Assembly (NCBI GenBank): GCA_007693335.1
Contig: REDU01000109.1
Coordinates: 25,242-89,241 of the forward strand
DNA: 64,000 bases
Direction: 5' to 3'
Origin: Ilumatobacter sp.
Lineage (GTDB): Bacteria; Actinomycetota; Acidimicrobiia; Acidimicrobiales; Ilumatobacteraceae
The notes beneath the pieces are model-generated. The model ran no database searches. It was given only the letters and a program-made list of their open reading frames with translations, and was not told the DNA's origin. This document shows, in pieces, positions 1 through 8,643 of the stretch (position 1 is its first letter; each line of letters begins with the position of its first letter). A program made the position numbers and the translations under genes.

Positions 1-575
1 CGGAGGCTCTGGACCATCTGCGCAGGATCGCTGCCGGGGAGGTCGGTGCGCCCGCAGCCGTCGAGGAAGAGCGTGTCGCCCGCCACCAGGCGCCCGTCGA
101 CCAGGAAGCACTGGCTGCCCGGCGTGTGCCCGGGTGTGTGCACCAGCTCGATCTCGATCTCGCCCACCTGCAGCCGGTCACCGGGATCGTGGGCCACGAG
201 ATCGTGCTCGGAGACACCGGTGGTGCGGGTGACCCAGGGGAGCTCGTCACGCTGCACGTGGATCGGGCACGATCGCTGCTCGAGCAGCGTGGAGATTCCC
301 TCGATCTCGAAGCCCATCATCGAACCACCCACGTGATCGGGGTGGTAGTGCGTGGCGAGCACCCCGGTGACGGTCATGTCGTCGGCCGCCACGGCGTCGA
401 GCAGGTCACCCACCGAGTACGCCGGGTCGACCAGGAGACACTCGCCGGTGACGCGATCGCCGATCGCGTAGACGAAGTTCACCATCTGACCCGCCAGCTG
501 GTCGTCGGTCGCGAAGTCGCGTCCTGACAGGAGCTGCCGGAAGTAGAGACGATCCTGATCATGGGTCGAGGCCAT
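1..575 (-). CDS. Metallo-beta-lactamase-fold hydrolase (partial)
   Basis: The gene runs off the left edge, so only the N-terminal 191 residues are visible. The zinc-binding motif HYHPDH lies at residues 76-81, and further on come HTPGHTPGS and a GDTLF stretch that supplies the later His and Asp ligands. This is the glyoxalase II / hydroxyacylglutathione hydrolase-like branch of the MBL fold; the substrate cannot be told. The ATG at 575 is preferred because a TACGCT box lies six bases upstream. It is transcribed away from the Gfo/Idh gene from a shared 23-base gap. Confidence 0.9.
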   Translation of the reverse strand, partial: MASTHDQDRLYFRQLLSGRDFATDDQLAGQMVNFVYAIGDRVTGECLLVDPAYSVGDLLDAVAADDMTVTGVLATHYHPDHVGGSMMGFEIEGISTLLEQRSCPIHVQRDELPWVTRTTGVSEHDLVAHDPGDRLQVGEIEIELVHTPGHTPGSQCFLVDGRLVAGDTLFLDGCGRTDLPGSDPAQMVQSL

Positions 576-581
576 GTCCGG

Positions 582-591
582 AGCGTACGCT
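582..591. promoter_or_regulatory. Bidirectional -10 element between MBL hydrolase and Gfo/Idh gene
   Basis: The 10-base perfect palindrome AGCGTACGCT contains a TACGCT box on each strand: 586-591 lies 7 bases before the ATG at 599, and 582-587 (minus) lies 6 bases before the ATG at 575. Both genes would be transcribed leaderless from one symmetric element. No -35 was identified. Confidence 0.6.
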
Positions 592-598
592 GACGAAC

Positions 599-1723
599 AT
601 GACGACGGTCAGTGGGACGACGAACGACAGGCCCAGCGCTGCGCCGACCACCGTGCGCTACGGCGTGATCGGCACCGGGATGATGGGAATCGAGCACATC
701 GAGAACATCTTGCACCTCGACGGTGCGGTGGTGACGGCGGTGGCCGACCCCCACACCCCGTCGCGCGAGACCGGACGCATGGTGGCGGGGGTGTCCCATC
801 CGGTGCTCGAGTTCGAGCACCACCGCGACCTCATCGACTCGGGTGCGTGCGACGCCGTCGTGATCGCGAGTCCCAACCACACCCACGTCGAGGTGCTGCT
901 CGACGTCCTGGCGAGCGATCTCCACGTGATGGTCGAGAAGCCGCTCTGCACCACGGTGGACGACTGCCGCCGGGTGGTCGAGGCCGCCGAGTCCGGGCCA
1001 GCGGGTCGTGTGGTCTGGATGGGCCTCGAGTACCGCTACATGCCGCCCACCCGCGCACTGCTCGACGAGCTGGCGACCGGGACGGCCGGCACCGTCCGGA
1101 TGGTCGCCATCCGCGAGCACCGGTTCCCGTTCCTCCGCAAGGTCGACAACTGGAACCGCTTCAATGCGAACACGGGCGGGACGCTGGTCGAGAAGTGCTG
1201 CCACTTCTTCGACCTCATGAACCTGGTGATCGGGAGCCGTCCCGTCAGGGTGATGGCATCGGGTGCGCAGGATGTCAACCACCTCGACGAGGTCTACGAC
1301 GGCCGTCGACCCGACGTGCTCGACAACGCCTACGTGATCGTCGAGTACGACAACGGCGCCCGCGGCATGCTCGACCTCTGCATGTTCGCCGAGGCGAGCA
1401 AGAACGAGCAGGAGGTGGTCGTCACCGGTGACGAGGGAAAGCTCGAGGCACTCGTGACCGAAGGTGTCCTGCGGATCGGACGGCGGAAGGACGGGCTGCA
1501 CGTGGTCGCCGAGCGCGAGGTGCACGATCCTGACATCAAGCACCAGGGGCTGCACCACGGATCGAGCTATCTCGAGCACCTGGCCTTCGTCGACGCCATC
1601 CGCACCGGTGATGATCCCGCGGTCACCCTCGTCGACGGCTTGTGGTCGGTCGTGGTCGGACAGGCGGCCCACCGCTCGATCGAGCAGCGCCGCGCCGTCG
1701 AGATCGCGGAGCTGCTCGGGTGA
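599..1723 (+). CDS. Gfo/Idh/MocA family oxidoreductase
   Basis: A 374-residue NAD(P)-dependent oxidoreductase of the glucose-fructose oxidoreductase / inositol dehydrogenase family. The Rossmann motif GVIGTGMMG is at residues 22-30 and the family EKP motif at 113-115; the C-terminal part is the usual alpha/beta substrate domain, and total length is normal. The substrate, probably a sugar, polyol or related hydroxy compound, is not predictable. Its stop overlaps the GTG start of the ProA-like gene by 4 bases, so the two are translationally coupled and may act in one pathway. Confidence 0.92.
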   Translation: MTTVSGTTNDRPSAAPTTVRYGVIGTGMMGIEHIENILHLDGAVVTAVADPHTPSRETGRMVAGVSHPVLEFEHHRDLIDSGACDAVVIASPNHTHVEVLLDVLASDLHVMVEKPLCTTVDDCRRVVEAAESGPAGRVVWMGLEYRYMPPTRALLDELATGTAGTVRMVAIREHRFPFLRKVDNWNRFNANTGGTLVEKCCHFFDLMNLVIGSRPVRVMASGAQDVNHLDEVYDGRRPDVLDNAYVIVEYDNGARGMLDLCMFAEASKNEQEVVVTGDEGKLEALVTEGVLRIGRRKDGLHVVAEREVHDPDIKHQGLHHGSSYLEHLAFVDAIRTGDDPAVTLVDGLWSVVVGQAAHRSIEQRRAVEIAELLG

Positions 1724-3234
1724 ACCCGCCGGCCATCGGGTCGCTCCACCGCCTCGAGGCCGGCCAGCTCGTGCCGTTCGGTGGCCACCGGTTCACCACG
1801 GTGTCGGAAGAGCTGGCGGGCGCGTTCCGGCCGGGCGATCACCTCGTGGTGGTGCAGGAGACGGGGGCCCTGCTGCACGTACCGGCTGATCAGCAGCAAC
1901 TGGTCGGTGGGGTGGTCGATCGTGCCCTGGGCGCCTTCGGCGAGATGGCCGCGTGCTCCGACCAGCGCATCACGGTGTTCTTCGACCGGTTCGCTGCGTT
2001 GCTCGAGCACGACGCCACGTTCGCCGCCATCGCCGCTGCGAACGCCGCCGACGTCGAGCAGGCCGAGCGTCGCGGCCGCTCGACCACCCGTCTGGTGCTG
2101 GACGATCGCATGCGACTCGACATGGTGGCGGGGCTCAGAGCGTGGCGCGACACCAGCGCCGTTCGCCACATGGCGGTCGACCGGATCGACCACGAGGGAT
2201 GGTCGGTCGAGGCCTGGCGCGCACCGTTGGGCGTGGTCGGGTTCGTGTTCGAGGGTCGGCCGAACGTGTTCGCCGATGCGGTGGGCGTGATCCGCACCGG
2301 CAACACGGTGGTGTTCCGCATCGGGTCCGATGCGCTCGGCACCGCTCGGGCGATCATGGAATCCGCGTTGCAGCCCGCCCTGGCCGAGGCCGGACTCCCC
2401 GAGGGCGCGGTCGGGCTGGTCGACTCGGCCGAGCGGGCAGCCGGCTGGGCGCTGTTCAGCGACGCACGCCTCTCCCTGGCGGTGGCACGCGGATCGGGTC
2501 CGGCCGTGGCCCAGCTGGGAGCTGTCGCCCGTCAGGCCGGCGTGCCGGTGAGTCTCCACGGCACAGGGGGCGCGTGGATGATCGCAGGCGTCTCGGCGTC
2601 GGCTCGTCGCTTCGCGTCCAGTGTGACCAATTCGCTCGATCGCAAGGTGTGCAACACCCTCAACGTGTGCTGCATCGTGGCCGACCGCGCCGCCGAGCTC
2701 GTCCCAGAGTTCGTGGCTGCGGTCGAGGCGGCGGCCGCCGGGCGCGGGAGCAGCGCACGGGTACACGTCGATCCGGCGGCGTGGGGTTTCCTCGACCCCG
2801 CCGACGTCCACCGCCGCGTCAGCGTGCGTCGCGCCGACGGTGTGCACGACGAGCCGTTCGTCTCACCGATCGACCACGATCTCCTCGGGGTCGAATGGGA
2901 GTGGGAGGACTCGCCGGAGGTCTCGCTGGTGGTCGTTCCCGACATCGCCGCGGCGGTCGAGCTCTGCAATCGGTGGAGTCCGCACTTCGTGGTGTCGCTG
3001 ATCAGCGACGACCCGGGCGAGCACGACGCCGTGAACCGCTCGGTCGATGCACCGTTCGTGGGCGACGGCTTCACCCGGTGGGTCGACGGTCAGTACGCAC
3101 TGTCGGTACCCGAGCTCGGTCTCTCGAACTGGGAGGGTGGCCGCCTGCTCGGACGTGGGGCGATCCTCTCGGGTGACTCGGTGCACACGGTCCGGTACCG
3201 ATCCCACATCACCGATCCGTCGGTACGTCGCTGA
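1720..3234 (+). CDS. ProA-like (gamma-glutamyl phosphate reductase-type) dehydrogenase
   Basis: A 504-residue member of the aldehyde dehydrogenase superfamily. Residues from about 70 resemble glutamate-5-semialdehyde dehydrogenase: an FEGRPNVFADA stretch matching the ProA nucleotide-binding region, and the probable catalytic Cys near residue 311 in RKVCNTLN. It is about 80 residues longer than typical ProA (about 420); the extra N-terminal 70 residues form a predicted small beta-rich domain I do not recognise. The GTG at 1720 overlaps the upstream stop by 4 bases. No proB is adjacent, and pairing with a Gfo/Idh enzyme suggests a role other than housekeeping proline synthesis. Its TGA abuts the convergent stop of the next gene. 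Confidence 0.8.
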   Translation: MNPPAIGSLHRLEAGQLVPFGGHRFTTVSEELAGAFRPGDHLVVVQETGALLHVPADQQQLVGGVVDRALGAFGEMAACSDQRITVFFDRFAALLEHDATFAAIAAANAADVEQAERRGRSTTRLVLDDRMRLDMVAGLRAWRDTSAVRHMAVDRIDHEGWSVEAWRAPLGVVGFVFEGRPNVFADAVGVIRTGNTVVFRIGSDALGTARAIMESALQPALAEAGLPEGAVGLVDSAERAAGWALFSDARLSLAVARGSGPAVAQLGAVARQAGVPVSLHGTGGAWMIAGVSASARRFASSVTNSLDRKVCNTLNVCCIVADRAAELVPEFVAAVEAAAAGRGSSARVHVDPAAWGFLDPADVHRRVSVRRADGVHDEPFVSPIDHDLLGVEWEWEDSPEVSLVVVPDIAAAVELCNRWSPHFVVSLISDDPGEHDAVNRSVDAPFVGDGFTRWVDGQYALSVPELGLSNWEGGRLLGRGAILSGDSVHTVRYRSHITDPSVRR

Positions 3235-5310
3235 TCAGCGCCACACCCCGGTCACGTCGAGCAGGACGTGCACTGCTTCGCTGGCCGTGAAGCAGAGCGA
3301 GCCGCTGCCGCTCAGACCGACCATGGCCCCGTTGGCCACGGCGCCGTCCTCGGGCCGGAAGTTCAGGTTCGACGAGCTCGGCTGTGCCCCGCAGGGGTAC
3401 ACGCTGAGGTATCCGGCCGCCGCCGGGTCGACCACCGTCACGTTCACCGAGACCGCTCGGGCGTCGTCGGGGATCCCGTAGGCGCCGCGGAGCTCCAGCG
3501 AACCCTCCTGGCCGGGGGCCATGCGGGTACCGGCGGTCAGCACGTTGAGAGCCGTGCTGTTCGAGCGGGTGTCGACGATGCGCAGCGGGTTCAGTGCCGT
3601 GAAGCGCCGGCCGCCATCGGGGGTGAAGTAACCGCCGAGATCGACGATCACATCCAGCGACACGTCCGACTCGAGGCAGATCTCGCCCGCGCTCGACACC
3701 GGCACGAGGGCCGAGTTCGGCCGAGTCTCACCAGGACCGAAGTTCACGGTCGACACGTCCGACGAGGAGCCGGGTGCGCCGCAGGGGAACGCCCGCAGCC
3801 AGCCACCGTCCGAGGGGAGGACGGCGGTGAGGTTGATGGCCACGGCGGCGGCATCGGCGGGAGCGCCACCGGTGACACCGCGCACCTTGACCGGACGGAT
3901 CTCACCTGGCTGCAGGTGGGCAACCGCTGCACCACGCGTGTCGTAGACGCGTGAGGGGGCGAGCGGGTGGAACGTCGTGGTGCCGGATCCCTTTGCACGG
4001 AAGACGCCGTTCACGTCGATGATGACGTGGGTGTCGACCGATGAGAACAGGCACAGCGAGCCCGACGAGAGGGGGACCACGGCCTGGTTCGCCGCGGGCA
4101 GCGAGCCGAAGTTGACCGTCGACACGTCGGGCGCCACCGGCGAGCAGTTGAAGGCGCTGAGATATCCGGCACCGGCCTGGCCCGCCACGGTGAAGTTCGC
4201 TGACACCGCGGTGACGTCCTTCGCGGCCATCTCGACGCGCGTGATGGTGCCTGCCCGGAGACGGGACACCCGCAGCGGCTGCCGCGAATCGGCGTGACGG
4301 TGAGGCGTGATCGGTTCGAACATCGACTCGGGGCCCACCGTCGACGTGGTCGGGGGCGGCTCGATCGCGGTCGGCTGGGCGGTGGCCGGCGGCGGCGCCG
4401 AGGCGCTCGGTAAGGGTGCGTTCGGATCCACGTTGAACGACCAGGTGACCGAACCGCCGTCGGTGTCGACGGTGGCCGTGTACCGCCCGGTCGCCAGGTG
4501 CTGGCGGGGGACGACCACGACGGCGTTCTCCGACTGGAGGACACTGCGCGCGGTGGCGTCTGCACCCGTGTTGCCCGGGTGCAGCGTGCACGTCTCGACC
4601 GGACCGTTCGGGCCGGTGAGCGTCGAGTTCGCGGCCGAGACCCCCGACGGCATCATCGCGATGAGGGGGAGGCCGGCGTCGCCCGACCATCCGCAGAGGG
4701 TGACCGGGTTGGGTGACTCGGTGATGAAGCGGTGGAGCGGAACGGTGCTCTCCCGGCCGGGGAAGACCGTCGGGATCGGCGGACGCGGGGCGTCGCCGAG
4801 ACCGCGCAGCACATCGAGCGTGGCGCCCGATCTCCAGGGTGAGGTGGACGAGCTCGCGCAGAGACCGAAACCCGATGAGGTCAGGTTGTGGCGGAGCACG
4901 CCGATCGCGTGGAACGGTCCGGTCATCCAGAGCTCGATGTGCGAACGGGCCGTCGCGTCGACCGAGCTGCTCACCGCGACGTTGCCGTTCATGCCGGCGG
5001 TGTGACCGCCGGGGGTGTACCCGGGGTTCCCTGGGACCTCGTGATGGCTGATGCCGTTCAGCAGCATGTAGCACGAGTGGTCACGGCCCTCGGCGCTCCA
5101 GGTCGGGTTCTCGGTGACGGGACCCAGCCCCGACATCGAGCGGTACGCATTCACCACACCGATCCAGTCATCGTCCTGCACCGCAGCCGCGGGCCCGACC
5201 GGAGCAGCCAGGGTCACCAGCGCCGTTGCCGCGACCGCCAGGATCGCGCTCGCGATCAGGCGTCCGCCGACTCCCGCGCCACTCGTCTCTCGCTCCCGTC
5301 GACCACGCAT
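3235..5310 (-). CDS. Secreted CAP-domain protein with three DTR-type repeats
   Basis: A large exported protein. An Arg-rich N-terminus and hydrophobic segment (IASAILAVAATALVTLAA) ending in an AXA-like site form a signal peptide. A CAP/SCP domain follows (roughly residues 45-190), with VNAYRSMSGL and a conserved HAIGVLRH segment, then a Pro/Thr linker, then three repeats of about 115 residues. Each repeat carries (D)TR near its start, an SxxNFG stretch, a lone Cys, and ends in a V(I/L)(I/V)D(V/L)xG motif. Repeats of this kind are common in Acidimicrobiia surface proteins; their ligand is unknown. Starts at 5310 or 5322 are equally plausible. The upstream region lacks the TANNNT box seen before many genes here. 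Confidence 0.85.
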   Translation of the reverse strand: MRGRRERETSGAGVGGRLIASAILAVAATALVTLAAPVGPAAAVQDDDWIGVVNAYRSMSGLGPVTENPTWSAEGRDHSCYMLLNGISHHEVPGNPGYTPGGHTAGMNGNVAVSSSVDATARSHIELWMTGPFHAIGVLRHNLTSSGFGLCASSSTSPWRSGATLDVLRGLGDAPRPPIPTVFPGRESTVPLHRFITESPNPVTLCGWSGDAGLPLIAMMPSGVSAANSTLTGPNGPVETCTLHPGNTGADATARSVLQSENAVVVVPRQHLATGRYTATVDTDGGSVTWSFNVDPNAPLPSASAPPPATAQPTAIEPPPTTSTVGPESMFEPITPHRHADSRQPLRVSRLRAGTITRVEMAAKDVTAVSANFTVAGQAGAGYLSAFNCSPVAPDVSTVNFGSLPAANQAVVPLSSGSLCLFSSVDTHVIIDVNGVFRAKGSGTTTFHPLAPSRVYDTRGAAVAHLQPGEIRPVKVRGVTGGAPADAAAVAINLTAVLPSDGGWLRAFPCGAPGSSSDVSTVNFGPGETRPNSALVPVSSAGEICLESDVSLDVIVDLGGYFTPDGGRRFTALNPLRIVDTRSNSTALNVLTAGTRMAPGQEGSLELRGAYGIPDDARAVSVNVTVVDPAAAGYLSVYPCGAQPSSSNLNFRPEDGAVANGAMVGLSGSGSLCFTASEAVHVLLDVTGVWR

Positions 5311-5430
5311 CGCAGAGTCCATCGGAGCGACCGGGGCCCGCCGTGAAGGCGTCGAGGAGTCTTGAGGGTTTCCTGAGGCGGATCTCGACGAAAAGGGCGG
5401 ATCGGTGAACTCTCGACACACTCCGTGGTC

Positions 5431-6816
5431 TCAGTGGCGGAGCACCCGTCGCACGACCGTGCCGAGTGGGCGCCCGGCGAGACCACCGGTGCCGTTCTCG
5501 GCACGGTCCGCCGCGCCGGCAGCGCTGCGGACGAGGTTCACCCCCAACCACCTCAGCGGCTCGGGCTCCCACCGTCGCGAGCGATGACCCACCCAGGGGA
5601 GCCGGACGAGTTCGGTGTCCGCCCCGGTGACGAGATCGGCCAGGGTGCGCCCGGCGAGGTGGGTCGTGGCCACGCCGTCACCCACGTAGCCGCCAGCAAC
5701 GGCGAGACCGGCTCGGCGATCGAAACGAACCGTGGGGTGCAGATCGCGAGGTACGCCCAGGGGACCACCCCAGTGATGGGTGATCTCGGTGTCGGCCAGG
5801 GTCGGGAACAGCTCGTGCAACGTCTCGGTCAGGGCATCGCGCACACGCCGGTCGGTGTCGAACGACGGGTCGATCCGCGAGCCGAAGTGGTACGGCGCCC
5901 CCCGGCCGCCGAACGCGATGCGTCCGTCGGCCGTGCGCTGCCCGTAGATCACGGTGTGGCGCCCGTCGGCGAACGTCGGACGCGATTCCAGTCCGATCGA
6001 GCGCCACTGGGCGTCCGACAGCGGTGCCGTTGCGATCATCATCGAATACAGCGGCACCAGCTCCCGACGAGCCGAACGGAAACCCGCCGTGTACCCCTCG
6101 GTGGCGCGGACGACCACCTCGGCACGCACGCGACCTCGGGCCGTCGTGACCCATCCGGGGTCGATCCGTTCGACCACGGTGTGCTCGTGGATCGTGACCC
6201 CGCGCTTCACCACGGCCGAGGCGAGTCCGTGCACGAGCTTGCCGGGATGGACAGCAGCGCAGTGTGGTGTGAACACCGCGCCCCGAACCCGGGTGGCGCC
6301 GCACACGGCGCTCGCCTCGTCGCTGTCCATCCACCGCAGGTGCTCATCGCCGAACCCGAACGATCGGGCGATCTCGATGGTGTGGGTGGCCCGCTCGTGC
6401 TGGGGGTCGTTGCGGACGAGATCGACGGTCCCGCCCACGGTGATGTCGGCGTCGATCGACTCACGCTCGCAGGTGCCGGTGATGTCGGCGAGCGTGTCGA
6501 ACATGGCGTGCTGCATCCGCACGGCTGCGCCTCGACCGTGTCGCCGGGCCGTCGCCTCGATCGACATCGGGAGCAACGCCGAGCACCACCCACCGTTGCG
6601 GCCGCTGGCGCCGAATCCGACGTGCTCGCGATCGAGCACCGTGATGCGCAGCGTGGGATCGGCCCGTGCGAGGTGGTACGCGGTCCACAGCCCGGTGAAA
6701 CCGGCACCCACGATGGCCACATCGCACTCGACGTTCCCGCCGAGCGGCGCGTACCCCTGTCGGAGGTCCGGTGGCAGCGTGTCGTCCCACAGTGAGCGAT
6801 GGTCGGTCCGGTCCAC
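5431..6816 (-). CDS. FAD-dependent DAO-family oxidoreductase
   Basis: A 461-residue flavoprotein of the D-amino-acid oxidase / glycine oxidase superfamily. It has an N-terminal dinucleotide-binding motif (VGAGFTGLWTAYHL, about residue 36), a GASGRNGGW segment typical of the gamma-glutamylputrescine/sarcosine oxidase branch, and a C-terminal GYVGDGVATTHLAGR segment that closes the FAD site. It likely oxidises a secondary or primary amine to an imine; the substrate is unknown. The GTG start at 6816 is supported by a TAGCGT box 6 bases upstream. It is divergent from the CPBP protease gene. Confidence 0.9.
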   Translation of the reverse strand: MDRTDHRSLWDDTLPPDLRQGYAPLGGNVECDVAIVGAGFTGLWTAYHLARADPTLRITVLDREHVGFGASGRNGGWCSALLPMSIEATARRHGRGAAVRMQHAMFDTLADITGTCERESIDADITVGGTVDLVRNDPQHERATHTIEIARSFGFGDEHLRWMDSDEASAVCGATRVRGAVFTPHCAAVHPGKLVHGLASAVVKRGVTIHEHTVVERIDPGWVTTARGRVRAEVVVRATEGYTAGFRSARRELVPLYSMMIATAPLSDAQWRSIGLESRPTFADGRHTVIYGQRTADGRIAFGGRGAPYHFGSRIDPSFDTDRRVRDALTETLHELFPTLADTEITHHWGGPLGVPRDLHPTVRFDRRAGLAVAGGYVGDGVATTHLAGRTLADLVTGADTELVRLPWVGHRSRRWEPEPLRWLGVNLVRSAAGAADRAENGTGGLAGRPLGTVVRRVLRH

Positions 6817-6821
6817 ACCTC

Positions 6822-6828
6822 TACGCTA
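6822..6828. promoter_or_regulatory. Shared symmetric -10 for DAO oxidoreductase and CPBP protease
   Basis: TACGCTA reads as TACGCT on the plus strand (13 bases before the ATG at 6841) and as TAGCGT on the minus strand (6 bases before the GTG at 6816). One 7-base element could start transcription in both directions. Confidence 0.55.
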
Positions 6829-6840
6829 GGTGACGCCGTC

Positions 6841-8010
6841 ATGAGCACCTTCCCCCCGCCCACCACTGCCCCAGCGGGCTGGTATCCAGATCCCGAGGGT
6901 GGTTCATCGCCGCGCTACTTCGACGGACGCGTGTGGTACGCCGCAGGGCATCGCGCTGATCCATCCGGGCACGATCCGTTCGGGCCACCTCGGCCGTCGC
7001 ATCCCGAGCTCCCGATCGCCGCGGCGTTCGGCGCGCTGTTCATCCTCGTCGTCTCGCTCGTGGGCGGGCGTCTGCTGGTCGATCAGCTGATCGGTTTCGG
7101 GTGGCCGGTGCTCGTCTACGTGGCGATCCTCGCCACGGTCGGCTACGGCCCGTCACTGGCATGGTGCTGGCACGTCACCCGGCGGTGGGGTACCCGTTCG
7201 CTGGCGGATGACATCGGGCTGCGTTTCCGTTGGAGTGATCTGGGCTGGGGTCCGTTGATCTGGATCGCTGCCGTGATGTGCCAGATCGTGGTGGCGGCGG
7301 TCGTGCTCGTGACCGGAGTACCGACCAGCAGCAACACCGAGGGCATCGCCGAGATCGACGCCGATCGCGCGTACGTGGTCGCGCTGCTGATCACCGCGGT
7401 GGTGGCGGCGCCCTTCGTCGAGGAGATGGTGTTCCGCGGCGTGGTGATGCGTGGCTTCCTCAGCCGGATGGGCGTGGTGCTGACCATCGCCCTGCAGGCG
7501 GTGCTGTTCGGTCTCGCCCACGTCGACCCGGTCCGCGGCGTCGGCAACGTGGGGCTCGTCATCATCTTGTCGGGGGTGGGTGTCGCGCTCGGCGTGGCCG
7601 CGTACCTGCTCCGTCGGATCGGCCCCGCCATCGTGGCCCATGCGTTGTTCAACGGTGTGGTGCTCGCCATCGTGCTCACCGGGCTCGCCGATCGGCTGCA
7701 GGAGCGTCTCGACGACTCATCGGCGGGGATGCAGGGCACCGCCGCGGTCGAGCAGCGGCGCGTTGTCGATCAGGCGCACGCCACCGATCCAGACCGCGAG
7801 TACCAGCAGGCTCTGCTCGTCGAGGTGATCGGCAGCGGCGAAGGTCCGTCGGTCGACCACGGTCGCGTACTCGGTTCGGGCCAGCGGCTCGGCATCGAGC
7901 ACCGCGACCGCAGCCGCCTCGATCTCGGCCACCGTGACGTGTCGGTTCGTCTCCACCAGGTCACCCACGGCCGCCAGCGCTCTGGGCACGCAGCGGGCCG
8001 CTCGCCGTGA
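6841..8010 (+). CDS. CPBP family intramembrane glutamic endopeptidase
   Basis: A 389-residue membrane protein. The N-terminus is a short DUF2510-like module (GWYPDPEG...RYFDGRVW), followed by about six to eight hydrophobic segments. The CPBP protease motifs are present: EEMVFRG (Glu-Glu...Arg), FGLAHVDP with a conserved His, and HALFNG. The domain ends at about residue 295. The last ~97 residues, hydrophilic and Arg/His-rich, are encoded opposite the 3' end of panC and look like antisense read-through rather than part of the fold. Family members process or bind membrane proteins; the target is unknown. Confidence 0.85.
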   Translation: MSTFPPPTTAPAGWYPDPEGGSSPRYFDGRVWYAAGHRADPSGHDPFGPPRPSHPELPIAAAFGALFILVVSLVGGRLLVDQLIGFGWPVLVYVAILATVGYGPSLAWCWHVTRRWGTRSLADDIGLRFRWSDLGWGPLIWIAAVMCQIVVAAVVLVTGVPTSSNTEGIAEIDADRAYVVALLITAVVAAPFVEEMVFRGVVMRGFLSRMGVVLTIALQAVLFGLAHVDPVRGVGNVGLVIILSGVGVALGVAAYLLRRIGPAIVAHALFNGVVLAIVLTGLADRLQERLDDSSAGMQGTAAVEQRRVVDQAHATDPDREYQQALLVEVIGSGEGPSVDHGRVLGSGQRLGIEHRDRSRLDLGHRDVSVRLHQVTHGRQRSGHAAGRSP

Positions 8011-8625
8011 CGTGGCGTCGAGCCGCTGGTTGCGGCTCGAGCGCGCCAGTCCGTCGAACTCTCGAACCGTCGGCACGCCGACCACCTCCACCCCGAGCTC
8101 GAGATCGATCACCAGCCGCCGGACGATCGCCAACTGCTGGGCGTCCTTCTCGCCGAAGACCGCCACATCGGGACGCACCGCGCCGAAGAGCTTGGTGACC
8201 ACGGTTGCGACCCCCCGGAAGTGTCCGGGCCGGTGCGCGCCCTCGAAGCCGCTCGCCAACCGGCCCGGCTCGACGTGGGTGTCGAACCCGTCGGGGTACA
8301 TCGCCGCCGCCGTGGGCACGTACGCGGCGTGTACACCGAGCGCGCGGCAGCGGCTCAGGTCGTGGCCGATCTCGCGGGGGTAGGCGTCGAAGTCGTCGCT
8401 GCGGTCGAACTGGAGTGGATTCACGAACACCGAGACCACCACGAGATCGCATCGTGAGCGGGCCACCTCGATCAGGGCGAGATGCCCGTCATGGAGGGCG
8501 CCCATCGTCGGGACGAACCCGATGCGGGCGCCATCGCGACGCTGTCGATCGCTCCACGACCGCATCGCGGCCGGTGTGTCGAACAGCAGCAGATCGCTGC
8601 CGGCGTCATGCGTGTGGTCACCCAT
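7717..8625 (-). CDS. panC: Pantothenate synthetase
   Basis: A 302-residue PanC that condenses pantoate and beta-alanine using ATP (pantoyl-adenylate intermediate) in vitamin B5/CoA synthesis. The signature PTMGALHDGH is near residue 40, FVNPLQF follows, FGEKDAQQ lies in the middle, and RSSRN replaces the usual MSSRN. The C-terminus (VRLIDNAPL) matches the normal family end, so the stop at 7717 is natural even though the opposing CPBP reading frame continues across it. It lies 18 bases downstream of the carboxylesterase gene and is probably co-transcribed with it. panB and panD are not in the window. Confidence 0.96.
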   Translation of the reverse strand: MGDHTHDAGSDLLLFDTPAAMRSWSDRQRRDGARIGFVPTMGALHDGHLALIEVARSRCDLVVVSVFVNPLQFDRSDDFDAYPREIGHDLSRCRALGVHAAYVPTAAAMYPDGFDTHVEPGRLASGFEGAHRPGHFRGVATVVTKLFGAVRPDVAVFGEKDAQQLAIVRRLVIDLELGVEVVGVPTVREFDGLARSSRNQRLDATSRRAARCVPRALAAVGDLVETNRHVTVAEIEAAAVAVLDAEPLARTEYATVVDRRTFAAADHLDEQSLLVLAVWIGGVRLIDNAPLLDRGGALHPRR

Positions 8626-8643
8626 GGTGATCGCCCATGCTGA

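Noticed and set aside
3232..3237. TGATCA where two convergent stops meet, as a possible terminator or site
   Set aside because: Six bases of symmetry simply reflect abutting TGA stops; there is no stem-loop.
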